Source of the DNA: Stagnihabitans sp043721775
Lineage (GTDB): Bacteria; Pseudomonadota; Alphaproteobacteria; Rhodobacterales; Rhodobacteraceae
Reading direction: 5' to 3'
Assembly: GCA_043721775.1 (NCBI GenBank)
Contig: JAYSQA010000435.1
Coordinates: 1 to 14,432 of the forward strand
Length of the DNA: 14,432 nt
Shown: one piece after another, positions 1 through 7,517 of the stretch
Layout of the letters: each line of letters begins with the position of its first letter
Numbering within the stretch: position 1 is the stretch's first letter
The notes under the pieces: model-generated
Databases searched by the model: none
What the model was told of the DNA's origin: nothing
The model's input: only the letters and a program-made list of their open reading frames with translations
Made by a program: the position numbers and the translations under genes

Positions 1-201
1 TTGCGCGCGACACCCAAAGCCGCAATCCTCAACCCACTGCGACACACGATCACCATCCAGATTGTCGCGCAGTTGCCGCCCAGTTTGTCGCGCTACAGAG
101 ACGTCGAGGAAGTGAGCGGGCGTGACAAATATTGCCGCCGAATGGACGGGTATGTTAGTGTCTTTCTCGATGTGATCCTTGATTTTGAAGTTCGGGGATG
201 A
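1..201 (+). CDS. Possible C-terminal part of an unknown protein (cut by window edge)
   Basis: A frame is open from the first base to a TGA at 199-201, giving about 66 residues; the real start would lie left of the window. I do not recognise the sequence, which is mildly basic in its first half and ends in a hydrophobic stretch (VFLDVILDF). Support is positional: it converges with the minus-strand gene ending at 254, and a hairpin sits between the two stops, as expected at a convergent junction. Against it, the opposite strand is also open across the same bases and reads plausibly, but that frame has no start codon downstream of the hairpin. The call is weak. Confidence 0.35.
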   Translation: MRATPKAAILNPLRHTITIQIVAQLPPSLSRYRDVEEVSGRDKYCRRMDGYVSVFLDVILDFEVRG

Positions 202-210
202 GGTCGTCTT

Positions 211-242
211 GCCTGCCGGGCGGCTGCAACCGTTCGGCAGGC
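211..242. terminator. Hairpin between convergent genes, possible bidirectional terminator
   Basis: GCCTGCCG (211-218) pairs perfectly with CGGCAGGC (235-242). Inside it, CGG (221-223) can pair with CCG (230-232). It lies between the stop at 199-201 on the plus strand and the stop at 254-256 on the minus strand. Neither side is followed by a clear T run, so its strength as an intrinsic terminator is uncertain. Confidence 0.45.
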
Positions 243-253
243 GGCTTGGAAAG

Positions 254-820
254 TCAGCCTTCGTCGATCTTCCATTGCCTGAAGGTCCACCGGACCTGTT
301 TGCTCAGTTGATCTAGAAGCTTGTTCAGCCGCACGATCTGGGCCAGGGCCGCCTTGCGCTCGGCCTGATCGGAAAGATCCGACGCTTCGATTTCAGCGAT
401 CCGCTGCATGACCTCCTTTCGCTTGTAAGAGTTGATGATGCCGGCCAGTTCAGCGGCAGCCTCGATAAGGCATCCGACCGCGATCTCGGCCCGTCCAAGT
501 GAATCACGGGCACCGATATATGCTTCTTCTCCGTTCTCGTCGGCACCTTGTTCGATCAAGCCGGTAAACGACTTCGGCCCGGAGTCATCCGAAAACACCA
601 GCGGTGCTATACCAGCCACGTCGAGACTGATGTCGACGTTCTGGGCATTGCCATCGTTCTCATAAGCTTCGAAAAACGGCAGGCGGAACAGACTTTCGTC
701 CTGGACTGCGGTTTCGAGTTTCAGGGCATCAAGCCGCTTCTGTTTCTGCCGCTCGCGCCACCTGCGCTGTGCTTCGGCGTTTGCGTTTGCCAACTTGAGC
801 ATCTCCGTTGTGATTGTCAT
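254..820 (-). CDS. Hypothetical protein, 188 aa, charged N-terminus
   Basis: I do not recognise this protein. Residues about 10-32 form a highly charged, Arg/Lys/Gln-rich helix (NAEAQRRWRERQKQKR) of a kind often seen at the start of small plasmid- or phage-borne proteins. The middle is acidic and hydrophobic. The last 60 residues look helical with heptad-like leucines and end in a basic-aromatic tail (KQVRWTFRQWKIDEG). No signal peptide or membrane segment is seen. The ATG at 818-820 is the first start in frame; the bases just upstream are AT-rich without a clear Shine-Dalgarno. Base composition is visibly less GC-rich than the core genes to the right, consistent with acquired DNA. It stands alone on its strand. 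Confidence 0.6.
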   Translation of the reverse strand: MTITTEMLKLANANAEAQRRWRERQKQKRLDALKLETAVQDESLFRLPFFEAYENDGNAQNVDISLDVAGIAPLVFSDDSGPKSFTGLIEQGADENGEEAYIGARDSLGRAEIAVGCLIEAAAELAGIINSYKRKEVMQRIAEIEASDLSDQAERKAALAQIVRLNKLLDQLSKQVRWTFRQWKIDEG

Positions 821-1194
821 TATGTCATATCAAGTAATGTCAAAACGCAAAAGCAAGGCCCATCGATGATGCCCGCGAGATAAATCGCATGCTTGGGACG
901 ATGGCCAACGCGGAACCGCCCGACGTCCCGGCTACCACGCAGACCTTGAGGCTCATTGTTGCCGCACCGACGGCCGCAAGCCGTGAGCGACTGATGATCT
1001 ATCAGGGGGGCGGACCGCAATCGCCCCGTCGCTCGTGCGGAAGCCGCGCTTCAAAGCGGGCTGTGGCTGGAAGATAGGGGTTGCTTCCCATTGCACGCAA
1101 CGGCACTCAAGCGTTTTCAGGATGATGGGATTGATGTGGGCAACAGAAAGATTCTGCCGAAAAACACTGTAAATTCATTGGCTTGATGGCGTAA
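821..1194. other. Intergenic stretch with no supported gene
   Basis: About 370 bases lie between the hypothetical gene and tRNA-Ser. Short open frames of about 60 codons exist on both strands (for example 889-1077 plus and 820-1020 minus), but none has a convincing ribosome binding site or a recognisable product. A T run lies downstream of the tRNA on the minus strand (about 1160-1175) and may help end its transcript. I see no repeat or RNA gene here. Confidence 0.5.
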
Positions 1195-1284
1195 TGGCGG
1201 AAGCGGTGGGATTCGAACCCACGGTAGAGTTCCCCCTACGCTAGTTTTCAAGACTAGAGCCTTAAACCACTCGGCCACACTTCC
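1195..1284 (-). tRNA. tRNA-Ser (anticodon UGA)
   Basis: On the minus strand the 90-nt sequence folds as a class II tRNA. The acceptor is GGAAGTG/CGCTTCC with a G discriminator, and CCA is encoded at 1197-1195. The anticodon stem CTAGT/ACTAG closes the 7-nt loop CTTGAAA, giving anticodon UGA, which reads UCA-type serine codons. A long variable arm (GCGTAGGGGGAACTCTACC) and a T-arm with GGTTCGAATCC are present, and the long variable arm is diagnostic for Ser. Its 3' end faces the AT-richer region at 1-1194, and tRNA-Ser 3' ends are common island integration sites. Confidence 0.97.
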
Positions 1285-1621
1285 TTACCGTTCGGGTCCT
1301 GGCGATTGAGGCAAGACGGTGTCATCCGTCTTTTCCCTTTCGCAAGCTGCCCGCAAGCTTTCGTAACCACAATCCTGTTTTGCCGTCCAGCGCAGCCGGG
1401 CTGCGGCATGGCTATAGGCTTGCCAGACCGGTGACAGGCATTGCGCCAAGGCAAATCCTGCATCGTGAAGCGCCCAATAGCCAAGTGGGAACGATTCTGA
1501 AAGGGCAGACCGGGCTCTTTTCCGCTTTCGGCTTTCAACGGGGCCAGAGCCGCCCTTCCCTGCGGCCCGCCTTCAAGCTATGCTATAGGTCGAACCGGGT
1601 GGTCGAGCAGGAGCCCGGATC
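1285..1621. other. Intergenic stretch, upstream region for tRNA-Ser and the plus-strand genes
   Basis: No gene is supported here. On the minus strand this is the upstream region of tRNA-Ser. On the plus strand it leads to the 50-aa ORF at 1622, and TATGCT/TATAGG at 1579-1589 could be a -10 element; no good -35 is seen. An 8-bp direct repeat CGCAAGCT occurs at 1341-1348 and 1352-1359, an 11-base period. Confidence 0.5.
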
Positions 1622-1774
1622 GTGAAACAGGGGTGGGCGTGCGGGCCAGGGTTGGTTTTGGCCTTGCTGTCGTATTTCGCCATTGCGGTGGATATGGGGC
1701 GCAAGACCTTGATCCGGCGTGTTGATCCTGTTTGCACGAGATGTGGCGGGCAAGCGCGGCGACAGACCGCGTAA
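1622..1774 (+). CDS. Small predicted single-pass membrane peptide, 50 aa
   Basis: A GTG start at 1622 is preceded by AGGAG at 1609-1613, with 8 bases between, a near-ideal ribosome binding site. The 50-residue product has a hydrophobic segment at about residues 9-24 (PGLVLALLSYFAIAVD), then a basic region and a C-terminal CxxC (VCTRCGG). That suggests one membrane helix with a small cytoplasmic tail holding a possible metal or disulfide pair. It ends at 1774, only a few bases before the SPOR lipoprotein gene, so the two are probably co-transcribed. I do not recognise a family. The strong ribosome site and tight spacing are the main support. Confidence 0.55.
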   Translation: MKQGWACGPGLVLALLSYFAIAVDMGRKTLIRRVDPVCTRCGGQARRQTA

Positions 1775-1789
1775 AGCATGGGGCTTGGA

Positions 1790-2734
1790 ATGGCAGGACG
1801 AATGTTGAAATCTTGGATTGTCGCGGGTCTGGCTTGTGTTTCTGTGGCGGCCTGTGAACCGGGCACCGGCAATGCCCCCATGACCGACGCGGCGGGTGGC
1901 GATGCGCAGCATGCCACCTCGGTCCGGCTGGTTGACCATGACGTAGAAGCGCCAGAGGTGTTTCAGTCCGAAGACAAGGGGCTGTGGGATGGCAGGCCTT
2001 CGCTGGGCGGCGTCTGGGTTGCCTCGGTGGATGCCAAAAACCCCGAACGGGTGATCATGCGCAATCCGGCCAATGGCAAATTCGTCATCGGCGGCCTGTT
2101 CCAGCGGGATGCGACGTTGCCGGGCCCCAAGCTGCAACTGTCGTCGGATGCCGCAGATGCGCTGGGTCTGCTGGCCGGAGAGCCCGCCTTGATCAGCGTC
2201 ACGGCCTTGCGCCGCGAAGAGGCGCAGTCGACCGCACCGGACGCCAGCAAGCCCCTGCTGGACGCCAATGAACCGGTGGGCGGCACGGGTCAGACCGATG
2301 TTGCAGCAACCGCAACGGCAGCACTGGATGGCGTGGCCGCCGCAAAGCCAGATGCCACAAATCCCGCCGCTGCAAAGCCTGATGCCAAACCGGCAGTCCA
2401 GCCTGCGGGCAAGATAACCGGCATTCCGGCCAAACCCTCGAACACGCCTGCGGCCGAAGTTACAACCGAGCCTGCTGCCAGGCCTGCGGCTGTGGCTGCG
2501 CCTGCCGCTGCCACGCATGGCAGCGGCGCGCTGATCCAGATCGGGATCTTCTCGGTCGAAGCCAATGCCAAGCGGGCCGCTGATGTTCTGGCCAAGGCAG
2601 GCATTGCCGCCACCACCACCAAGGAATCCAGCCAAGGCAAGGATTTGTGGAGCGTTACGGCCCGGGGCGGTTCCGCCCTGTTGGCGCAGATCAAGGCGGC
2701 TGGCTTCAAGGATGCCTATGTCCTGAAACGCTGA
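1790..2734 (+). CDS. SPOR-domain lipoprotein
   Basis: The N-terminus is a lipoprotein signal peptide with a basic start, a hydrophobic core and a lipobox VAAC followed by Glu, so the mature protein is predicted to be lipid-anchored at Cys22 of this reading. A central part of about 130 residues is rich in Ala, Pro, Lys and Asp with imperfect AAKPDA-type repeats and looks like a flexible periplasmic linker. The last 72 or so residues form a SPOR domain (from GALIQIGIFSVEANAKRAAD to the C-terminus), which in this family binds glycan strands lacking stem peptides, often at the septum. Three in-frame ATGs exist (1778, 1790, 1802). The one at 1790 has GGGG six bases upstream, whereas 1778 has no visible ribosome site. 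It lies 53 bases before dacC, so a shared role in peptidoglycan remodelling is inferred. Confidence 0.85.
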   Translation: MAGRMLKSWIVAGLACVSVAACEPGTGNAPMTDAAGGDAQHATSVRLVDHDVEAPEVFQSEDKGLWDGRPSLGGVWVASVDAKNPERVIMRNPANGKFVIGGLFQRDATLPGPKLQLSSDAADALGLLAGEPALISVTALRREEAQSTAPDASKPLLDANEPVGGTGQTDVAATATAALDGVAAAKPDATNPAAAKPDAKPAVQPAGKITGIPAKPSNTPAAEVTTEPAARPAAVAAPAAATHGSGALIQIGIFSVEANAKRAADVLAKAGIAATTTKESSQGKDLWSVTARGGSALLAQIKAAGFKDAYVLKR

Positions 2735-2787
2735 AAGGACACGTCAAAGGGCCGCTCCAAGCGCCCCAATCAAAGGACCACCGCCAA

Positions 2788-3939
2788 ATGACCCTGCTGC
2801 GCCGCCTTGCCTGCCTTTTATCCCTCGTTTTTCTGGCGGGCCAACCGGCGCAAGCCTTTGAAACGGCGGCGACCCATGCTTGGGTCTATGACATGACAAC
2901 CAATACTGTCCTACTTGACAAGCAGGGCGACATGGCCGTGCCCCCGGCCTCGATGTCCAAACTGATGACCGTTGAAATGCTGTTCGAGGCGCTGACCGAT
3001 GGCCGGGTCCAGATGGACACCACCTTCGGCGTCTCGGCCAAGGCGGTCAGCTTTACCGCGCAGGGCGGATCAACGATGTACCTGCAACAGGGCGACCGGC
3101 CCACGGTGCAGGACCTTATCCAAGGCATGATCGTGAATTCCGGCAACGATGCCTGCACGGCTGTAGCCGAAGGTCTGGAAGGTTCTGAAGAGGAATTCGC
3201 CCGCAAGATGACCGAACGGGCCAAGACGCTTGGTCTTACGAATTCCACCTTCGCCAACTCCTCCGGCTGGCCCGACCCCGGCCAAAGGATGAGCATGAAA
3301 GACCTTGGCATGCTGTCGGTCCATATCATCACGACCTATCCCGACCTTTATCCGACGTTTTCCGAAACGGAGTTCAACTACAAGAACCGCTCTCCGGCCA
3401 ACGCCAACAACCGCAACCCGCTGCTGAAACTGAACATCGGCGCGGATGGCTTGAAGACCGGCCATACCGAGGAAGCGGGCTACGGCATGGTAGGCTCGGT
3501 CAAGCAAGGCGACCGGCGCATTGTGTTTGCCTTCAACGGTCTGCTATCCGACAAAGACCGCGCGCAAGAGGCGGAACGGATCGCCAACTGGGCGTTTCGC
3601 CAGTTCGCCCTGAAAACCGTTGTGAAAGCCGGGACAGAGATTGCCGAAGCCGATGTCTTCATGGGCAATGCGGCGACCGTCGGGCTGGTGGCAGACAAGG
3701 ACCTGCGGCTGTTGATCCCTGCGGGGTCGTCCAATGACGTCTCGGCGGACGTGGTCTATACCGGCCCCATCAAGGCCCCCATCGCCAAAGGCGCCAAGCT
3801 GGCTGATCTGGTGATCCACCTGACCGACCTGCCCGATCAGCACGTTGACCTTCTGGCCGCCAGTGACATCGGGGTTGCAGGCTTTTTTGACCGGGTTCTG
3901 GTGGCGTTCGGCCAGTTGCGCACCCGCTACGGCATCTGA
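2788..3939 (+). CDS. dacC: D-alanyl-D-alanine carboxypeptidase (penicillin-binding protein 5/6 family)
   Basis: This 383-aa peptidase S11 enzyme removes the terminal D-Ala from peptidoglycan stem peptides in the periplasm. A Sec signal peptide covers residues 1-23 and ends QAQA before Phe24. The three active-site motifs are present: S55-M-S-K58 with the nucleophile Ser, S118-G-N120, and K223-T-G225. A C-terminal domain of about 100 residues follows, ending in a short amphipathic helix (FDRVLVAFGQLRTRYGI) like the membrane anchor of PBP5/6. The ATG at 2788 is chosen because the signal peptide starts there and AAGGA lies at 2772-2776; longer upstream starts would run through the SPOR gene. The choice between dacA, dacC and dacD is by convention. 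tmk follows after 10 bases. Confidence 0.93.
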   Translation: MTLLRRLACLLSLVFLAGQPAQAFETAATHAWVYDMTTNTVLLDKQGDMAVPPASMSKLMTVEMLFEALTDGRVQMDTTFGVSAKAVSFTAQGGSTMYLQQGDRPTVQDLIQGMIVNSGNDACTAVAEGLEGSEEEFARKMTERAKTLGLTNSTFANSSGWPDPGQRMSMKDLGMLSVHIITTYPDLYPTFSETEFNYKNRSPANANNRNPLLKLNIGADGLKTGHTEEAGYGMVGSVKQGDRRIVFAFNGLLSDKDRAQEAERIANWAFRQFALKTVVKAGTEIAEADVFMGNAATVGLVADKDLRLLIPAGSSNDVSADVVYTGPIKAPIAKGAKLADLVIHLTDLPDQHVDLLAASDIGVAGFFDRVLVAFGQLRTRYGI

Positions 3940-3949
3940 TGGCGCTTTG

Positions 3950-4735
3950 ATGAAAACGGGGCGGTTCATCTCTTTTGAAGGCATCGACGGGTCTGGCAAA
4001 TCCACCCAAGCCCGGCTGTTGGCCAGCGCTTTGCGTGAGGCCGGACACGAAGTCGTGCTGACCCGCGAACCCGGCGGAAGCCCGGGTGCCGAGGAAATCC
4101 GCCGCCTGGTGCTGGAAGGCGACCCCGACCGCTGGTCGGCGGAAACCGAGATTCTGCTGTTCACCGCCGCCCGCCGCGACCATCTGGAAAAGACCATCCA
4201 GCCAGCCTTGGCGCGCGGTGCCGTGGTGATCACCGACCGCTTCGCCGACTCGACCCGGATGTACCAAGGTATCTCTCGCGGTGATCTGGCCGAGGTGGTC
4301 GACAAACTGCACGCCCTGATGATCGGCGTCGAACCCGACCTGACCTTCCTGATAGACATGGATGCGAAGCTGGCGTTGAAGCGCAGTTTGGTTCGCCTCG
4401 CCGAGGGCCAAATGGCACAGGCATCAAGCAGTGCCGCAAAAGCAGCAATGCACGCTGCCGGTGGTTCTGTTCTTGGCGCCGCAGGCGCAGCCGCCGACGC
4501 CGCAGCGGCAGCGGCCCGTGCAAACTCTATGAACGTTGCTGTCGAAATGATCGAAGAAGAAAGAATGCCCGAAGATAGGTTCGAGACTTTCGGCCCACTG
4601 TTCCAAGAAAATCTTCGTAGTGGCTTTCTCGGGTTGGCTGCAAACCATGCGCGCTTTCGCGTCGTCAACGGTGACAGAACTGAATCCGAGATCGCCGGCG
4701 AGATCACCGCCGCAGCCCTCGCCCACCTGACATGA
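3950..4735 (+). CDS. tmk: Thymidylate kinase with an Ala-rich insertion in the LID region
   Basis: This kinase phosphorylates dTMP to dTDP with ATP in the cytoplasm and is essential for dTTP synthesis. The P-loop G11-IDGSG-K17-S18-T19 and the D96-R97-F motif followed by MYQG are intact, and D209-R210-F-E lies where the LID arginine is expected. The protein has 261 residues, against about 205-215 normally. The excess sits between the helix after LIDMD (135) and DRFE (209): residues about 150-206 are mostly Ala, Ser, Gly and Met, ending in an acidic MIEEERMPE. The frame is open throughout and both flanks are standard, so it looks like an in-frame insertion. ATG 3950 follows dacC by 10 bases, and the last codons overlap holB by 4 bases. 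Confidence 0.9.
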   Translation: MKTGRFISFEGIDGSGKSTQARLLASALREAGHEVVLTREPGGSPGAEEIRRLVLEGDPDRWSAETEILLFTAARRDHLEKTIQPALARGAVVITDRFADSTRMYQGISRGDLAEVVDKLHALMIGVEPDLTFLIDMDAKLALKRSLVRLAEGQMAQASSSAAKAAMHAAGGSVLGAAGAAADAAAAAARANSMNVAVEMIEEERMPEDRFETFGPLFQENLRSGFLGLAANHARFRVVNGDRTESEIAGEITAAALAHLT

Positions 4736-5877
4736 CCGACATCCCCGAGCCCGACCGTCTGGAAGGCGCCCCGCATCCGCGCCAGACCGCCCAACTTTAC
4801 GGCCACCAAACCGCCGAGGATACCTTCCTTGCCGCCTTCAACTCCGCCCGCCTGCATCACGCCTGGCTGATTTCCGGCCCGAAGGGTATCGGCAAAGCCA
4901 CCCTCGCCTGGCGTCTGGCGCGCTTCCTTTTGGCCACACCTGAAGATGGCGGCGGCTTCTTCAGCCCCCCCAAACCCACTACCCTGACGATCCCCGACAC
5001 TGACCCCGTGGCCCATCGCCTGCTGGCCCTGTCAGAACCCCGCTTGTTCCTGCTGCGCCGCCCCTATGACGACAAGGCCGAACGCCTGCGCGCCGATATC
5101 ACCGTCGATGAAACCCGCACCCTGCGGAACTTCCTGTCCCTCTCCGCAGCCGATGGCGGCCGCCGCGTGGTGATCATCGACTCGGCGGATGAGATGAACC
5201 GCTCCGCCGCCAACGGCATCCTGAAACTGCTGGAAGAGCCGCCCGCCAAGGTCACCTTCCTGATCATCAGCCACCAGCCCGCCGACCTTCTGCCCACCAT
5301 CCGCTCGCGCTGTCGCGACCTGCGCCTCGCCCCCCTGAAACCGCAAGACCTGTCCGACGCCCTCACGCAAACCGGTGCCGCCATCGAGCCCGCCGACCGC
5401 GAAGGCCTTGCCCAACTGGCCGGCGGTTCCGTGGGTGAAGCCTTCCGCCTGTCCAACCTCGACGGCCTGAAGCTTTACGCCACCCTGATCCGCCTGTTCT
5501 CCACCCTGCCCAAGCTTGACCGCCACCAGGCCCGCTTCCTGGCCGACGCCGGTGCGAACCGCAAAACGCCGGAAGCCTTCGACCTGACCGTCACCCTGTT
5601 GGATGCCTTCCTCGCCCGCCTCGCCCGCGCCGCGGCCACCCGCACCCTGCCCCCCGAAGCCACCAAAGGCGAAGCCCAACTGATCGAGCGTCTTGCCTCA
5701 TCCGCAGGCACTGCCCGGATCTGGGCCGACCTTGCACAACATTTGGGCCTGCGCGCGCGCAAGGGCAAAGCAGTCAACCTTGACCCTTCCGCCCTTCTCA
5801 TGGATATGGTCCTGAAGGTGGACGAAACGGCGGCCCAAATTGTGGCCCAGATGCCGGCAAGCACCGCCCAGAGGTGA
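4732..5877 (+). CDS. holB: DNA polymerase III subunit delta'
   Basis: This is a 381-aa clamp-loader subunit of the replicative polymerase holoenzyme. The N-terminal AAA+ domain has GPKGIGKAT at 49-57 (Walker A-like), VVIIDSADEMN at 146-156 (Walker B-like, Asp-rather-than-DExx form), and the conserved LEEPP and SRC (192-194) motifs of clamp loader subunits. The zinc-binding cysteines found in some delta' and gamma/tau proteins are not evident between Walker A and B, which is normal for alphaproteobacterial versions. The C-terminal third is helical, as in the collar domain. It starts in an ATGA overlap with tmk, implying translational coupling, and the pair tmk-holB is conserved widely in bacteria. 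Confidence 0.93.
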   Translation: MTDIPEPDRLEGAPHPRQTAQLYGHQTAEDTFLAAFNSARLHHAWLISGPKGIGKATLAWRLARFLLATPEDGGGFFSPPKPTTLTIPDTDPVAHRLLALSEPRLFLLRRPYDDKAERLRADITVDETRTLRNFLSLSAADGGRRVVIIDSADEMNRSAANGILKLLEEPPAKVTFLIISHQPADLLPTIRSRCRDLRLAPLKPQDLSDALTQTGAAIEPADREGLAQLAGGSVGEAFRLSNLDGLKLYATLIRLFSTLPKLDRHQARFLADAGANRKTPEAFDLTVTLLDAFLARLARAAATRTLPPEATKGEAQLIERLASSAGTARIWADLAQHLGLRARKGKAVNLDPSALLMDMVLKVDETAAQIVAQMPASTAQR

Positions 5878-5878
5878 C

Positions 5879-6706
5879 ATGACAGACGCTCCTTACGAAC
5901 TGGTCGCCCCATTTGAACTGGTTGACAGCCACTGCCACCTCGACTTCCCCGATTTCGAAGGTGAACGCGACGCCATAATTGCCCGCGCCCGGTCCGCAGG
6001 CGTCACCCGTATGGTGACCATCTGCACCAGGCTGCATCAGGAACCGGCCGTCCGCGCCATCGCCGAGGCTTATGAAGGCGTCTTCTACGTCGCAGGCACC
6101 CACCCGATGAGTGCGGCCAAGGAACCCCTCGTCACCGTTGACCAACTGGTGGCCCTTGCCCGCCACCCGAAATTCGTCGGCATCGGCGAGACGGGTCTGG
6201 ATTACCACTACACCGCCGACAGTGCCAAGATTCAAAAGGTCTCGCTCCGCATCCACATCGAAGCGGCGCAACAAACCCAACTACCTCTGATCATCCACGC
6301 CCGTTCAGCGGACGAAGACATGGAAGCCATCCTGTCAGAGGGCATGAAGATCGCCCCCTATCCTTGTGTTATGCATTGCTTTTCCTCCGGCCCCCGCCTT
6401 GCACAAGCAGCGCTTGAGATGGGCTTTTACCTCAGCATGTCCGGCATCGCCACCTTCCCCAAAAGCCAGGACGTCCGCGATATCTTCGCCTCAACCCCCT
6501 TGAACCGCATCCTGGTCGAGACAGATAGCCCCTATCTGGCACCCATCCCGCATCGCGGCAAACGGAACGAGCCTGCCTACACCGCCTTCACCGCCAAGAC
6601 CGGTGCTGCCCTTTATGGCATATCGCCAGCCGAATTCGCCGCCGCTACCTCCGCCAACTTCGACCGTCTCTTCACCAAGGCGGCCCGCGCCGTAAAGGCT
6701 GCCTGA
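5879..6706 (+). CDS. tatD: TatD-family metal-dependent hydrolase (DNase)
   Basis: This is a 275-aa TIM-barrel amidohydrolase-like enzyme. Family members are Mg2+-dependent 3'-5' exonucleases acting on DNA, linked to repair of oxidative damage and to DNA turnover. Metal ligands visible are H18-C-H20 (VDSHCHLD), E104 in GIGETGLDYHY, the His of LIIHARSADED, the His of MHCFSSG, and the Asp of VETDSPYLAP. Length is normal. The start at 5879 is chosen because GAGG lies just upstream and it leaves one base after the holB stop; the longer frame from 5840 would overlap holB by 38 bases. Its stop overlaps the next start by one base (TGATG). Confidence 0.93.
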   Translation: MTDAPYELVAPFELVDSHCHLDFPDFEGERDAIIARARSAGVTRMVTICTRLHQEPAVRAIAEAYEGVFYVAGTHPMSAAKEPLVTVDQLVALARHPKFVGIGETGLDYHYTADSAKIQKVSLRIHIEAAQQTQLPLIIHARSADEDMEAILSEGMKIAPYPCVMHCFSSGPRLAQAALEMGFYLSMSGIATFPKSQDVRDIFASTPLNRILVETDSPYLAPIPHRGKRNEPAYTAFTAKTGAALYGISPAEFAAATSANFDRLFTKAARAVKAA

Positions 6707-7512
6707 TGTCCACCCTGCGCTTTACCATCCTCGGCTGCGGTTCCTCTGGCGGCGTCCCGCGCCTCGGCGGCCATTGGGGCGACTGCGACCCGACCAACCC
6801 GAAAAACCGCCGCCGCCGCTGTTCGATGCTGGTGGAAAAGATCACCGGCAACCTTGTAACCCGCGTGCTGATCGACACCACCCCCGACCTGCACCAGCAG
6901 TTGCTTGATGCCGGGGTCGGCGTGCTTGACGGAGTCGTCTTCACCCATTCCCACGCCGACCACACCCATGGCATCGACGACCTGCGCCAGATCGTCTTCA
7001 ACACCCGCCAGCGCCTGAAGGTCTGGGCCGATGGCCCGACTGGCGATGCCCTGATGTCGCGCTTCGCCTATGCTTTCGTGCAGGCGGCGGATTCGCCCTA
7101 CCCTTCCATCCTTGACCTGCACGCCATCCGCCACGCCCCCTTCGCAGTCGACGGCCCGGCAGGCCCGATCCAGTTCACCCCCTTCCCCGCCGACCATGGC
7201 GCGATGGAGGCTTTGGGCTTTCGCGTGGGCCCCCTCGCCTACCTGCCCGACGCCGTCGCCATCCCAGAGGACTCCTGGGCCCATCTGCAAGGCCTTGACT
7301 GTTGGGTGGTCGATGCTCTGCGCCGCAAACCGCACCCGACCCATGCCCATCTTGACATGACACTGGGCTGGCTGGCCCGCGCCCGGCCCCGGCACGGTGT
7401 GCTGACCAACATGCATATTGAAATGGATTACGCCACCCTCGTAGCCGAACTGCCCCAAGGGATCGAACCCGCCTACGACGGCATGGTGATCACTTTCGAC
7501 AATCAGGCCTGA
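6706..7512 (+). CDS. PhnP-like MBL-fold metallohydrolase
   Basis: This 268-aa metallo-beta-lactamase-fold protein has the di-metal motif H81-S-H83-A-D85-H86, preceded by the first-strand LGCGSSGGVPR and a CDPTNPKNRRRRCS segment. These are the marks of the PhnP-like branch that cleaves cyclic phosphodiesters such as 5-phosphoribosyl 1,2-cyclic phosphate. Further likely ligands are in the FPADHG and TNMHIEMDY segments. No phosphonate (phn) genes are nearby, so the substrate here is unknown; in alphaproteobacteria this gene often follows tatD. It is cytoplasmic, with no signal peptide. It overlaps tatD by one base and precedes the AEC gene by 5 bases. Confidence 0.88.
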   Translation: MSTLRFTILGCGSSGGVPRLGGHWGDCDPTNPKNRRRRCSMLVEKITGNLVTRVLIDTTPDLHQQLLDAGVGVLDGVVFTHSHADHTHGIDDLRQIVFNTRQRLKVWADGPTGDALMSRFAYAFVQAADSPYPSILDLHAIRHAPFAVDGPAGPIQFTPFPADHGAMEALGFRVGPLAYLPDAVAIPEDSWAHLQGLDCWVVDALRRKPHPTHAHLDMTLGWLARARPRHGVLTNMHIEMDYATLVAELPQGIEPAYDGMVITFDNQA

Positions 7513-7517
7513 CGCGG

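Noticed and set aside
1..303. Minus-strand open frame reading into the left edge with protein-like sequence
   Set aside because: No start codon is present in this frame upstream within the open stretch, and it runs through the hairpin at 211-242; at most a decayed remnant.
815..843. TTGACA and nearby ATGACA repeats before the gene at 254-820 as a sigma-70 promoter
   Set aside because: With normal spacing the -10 would fall on the start codon, so a promoter for this gene is not supported.
889..1077. 62-aa plus-strand frame
   Set aside because: No clear ribosome site and no recognisable features.
1583..2635. 350-aa minus-strand open frame opposite the SPOR gene
   Set aside because: Gly/Arg/Cys-rich composition typical of an antisense shadow in GC-rich DNA; the plus strand has a lipobox and a SPOR domain.
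2647..2787. Longer N-terminus for the carboxypeptidase
   Set aside because: It runs through the SPOR coding region and would bury the signal peptide that starts at 2788.
3544..5016. 490-aa minus-strand open frame across dacC, tmk and holB
   Set aside because: Opposes three genes with clear catalytic motifs; its sequence shows no family signature.
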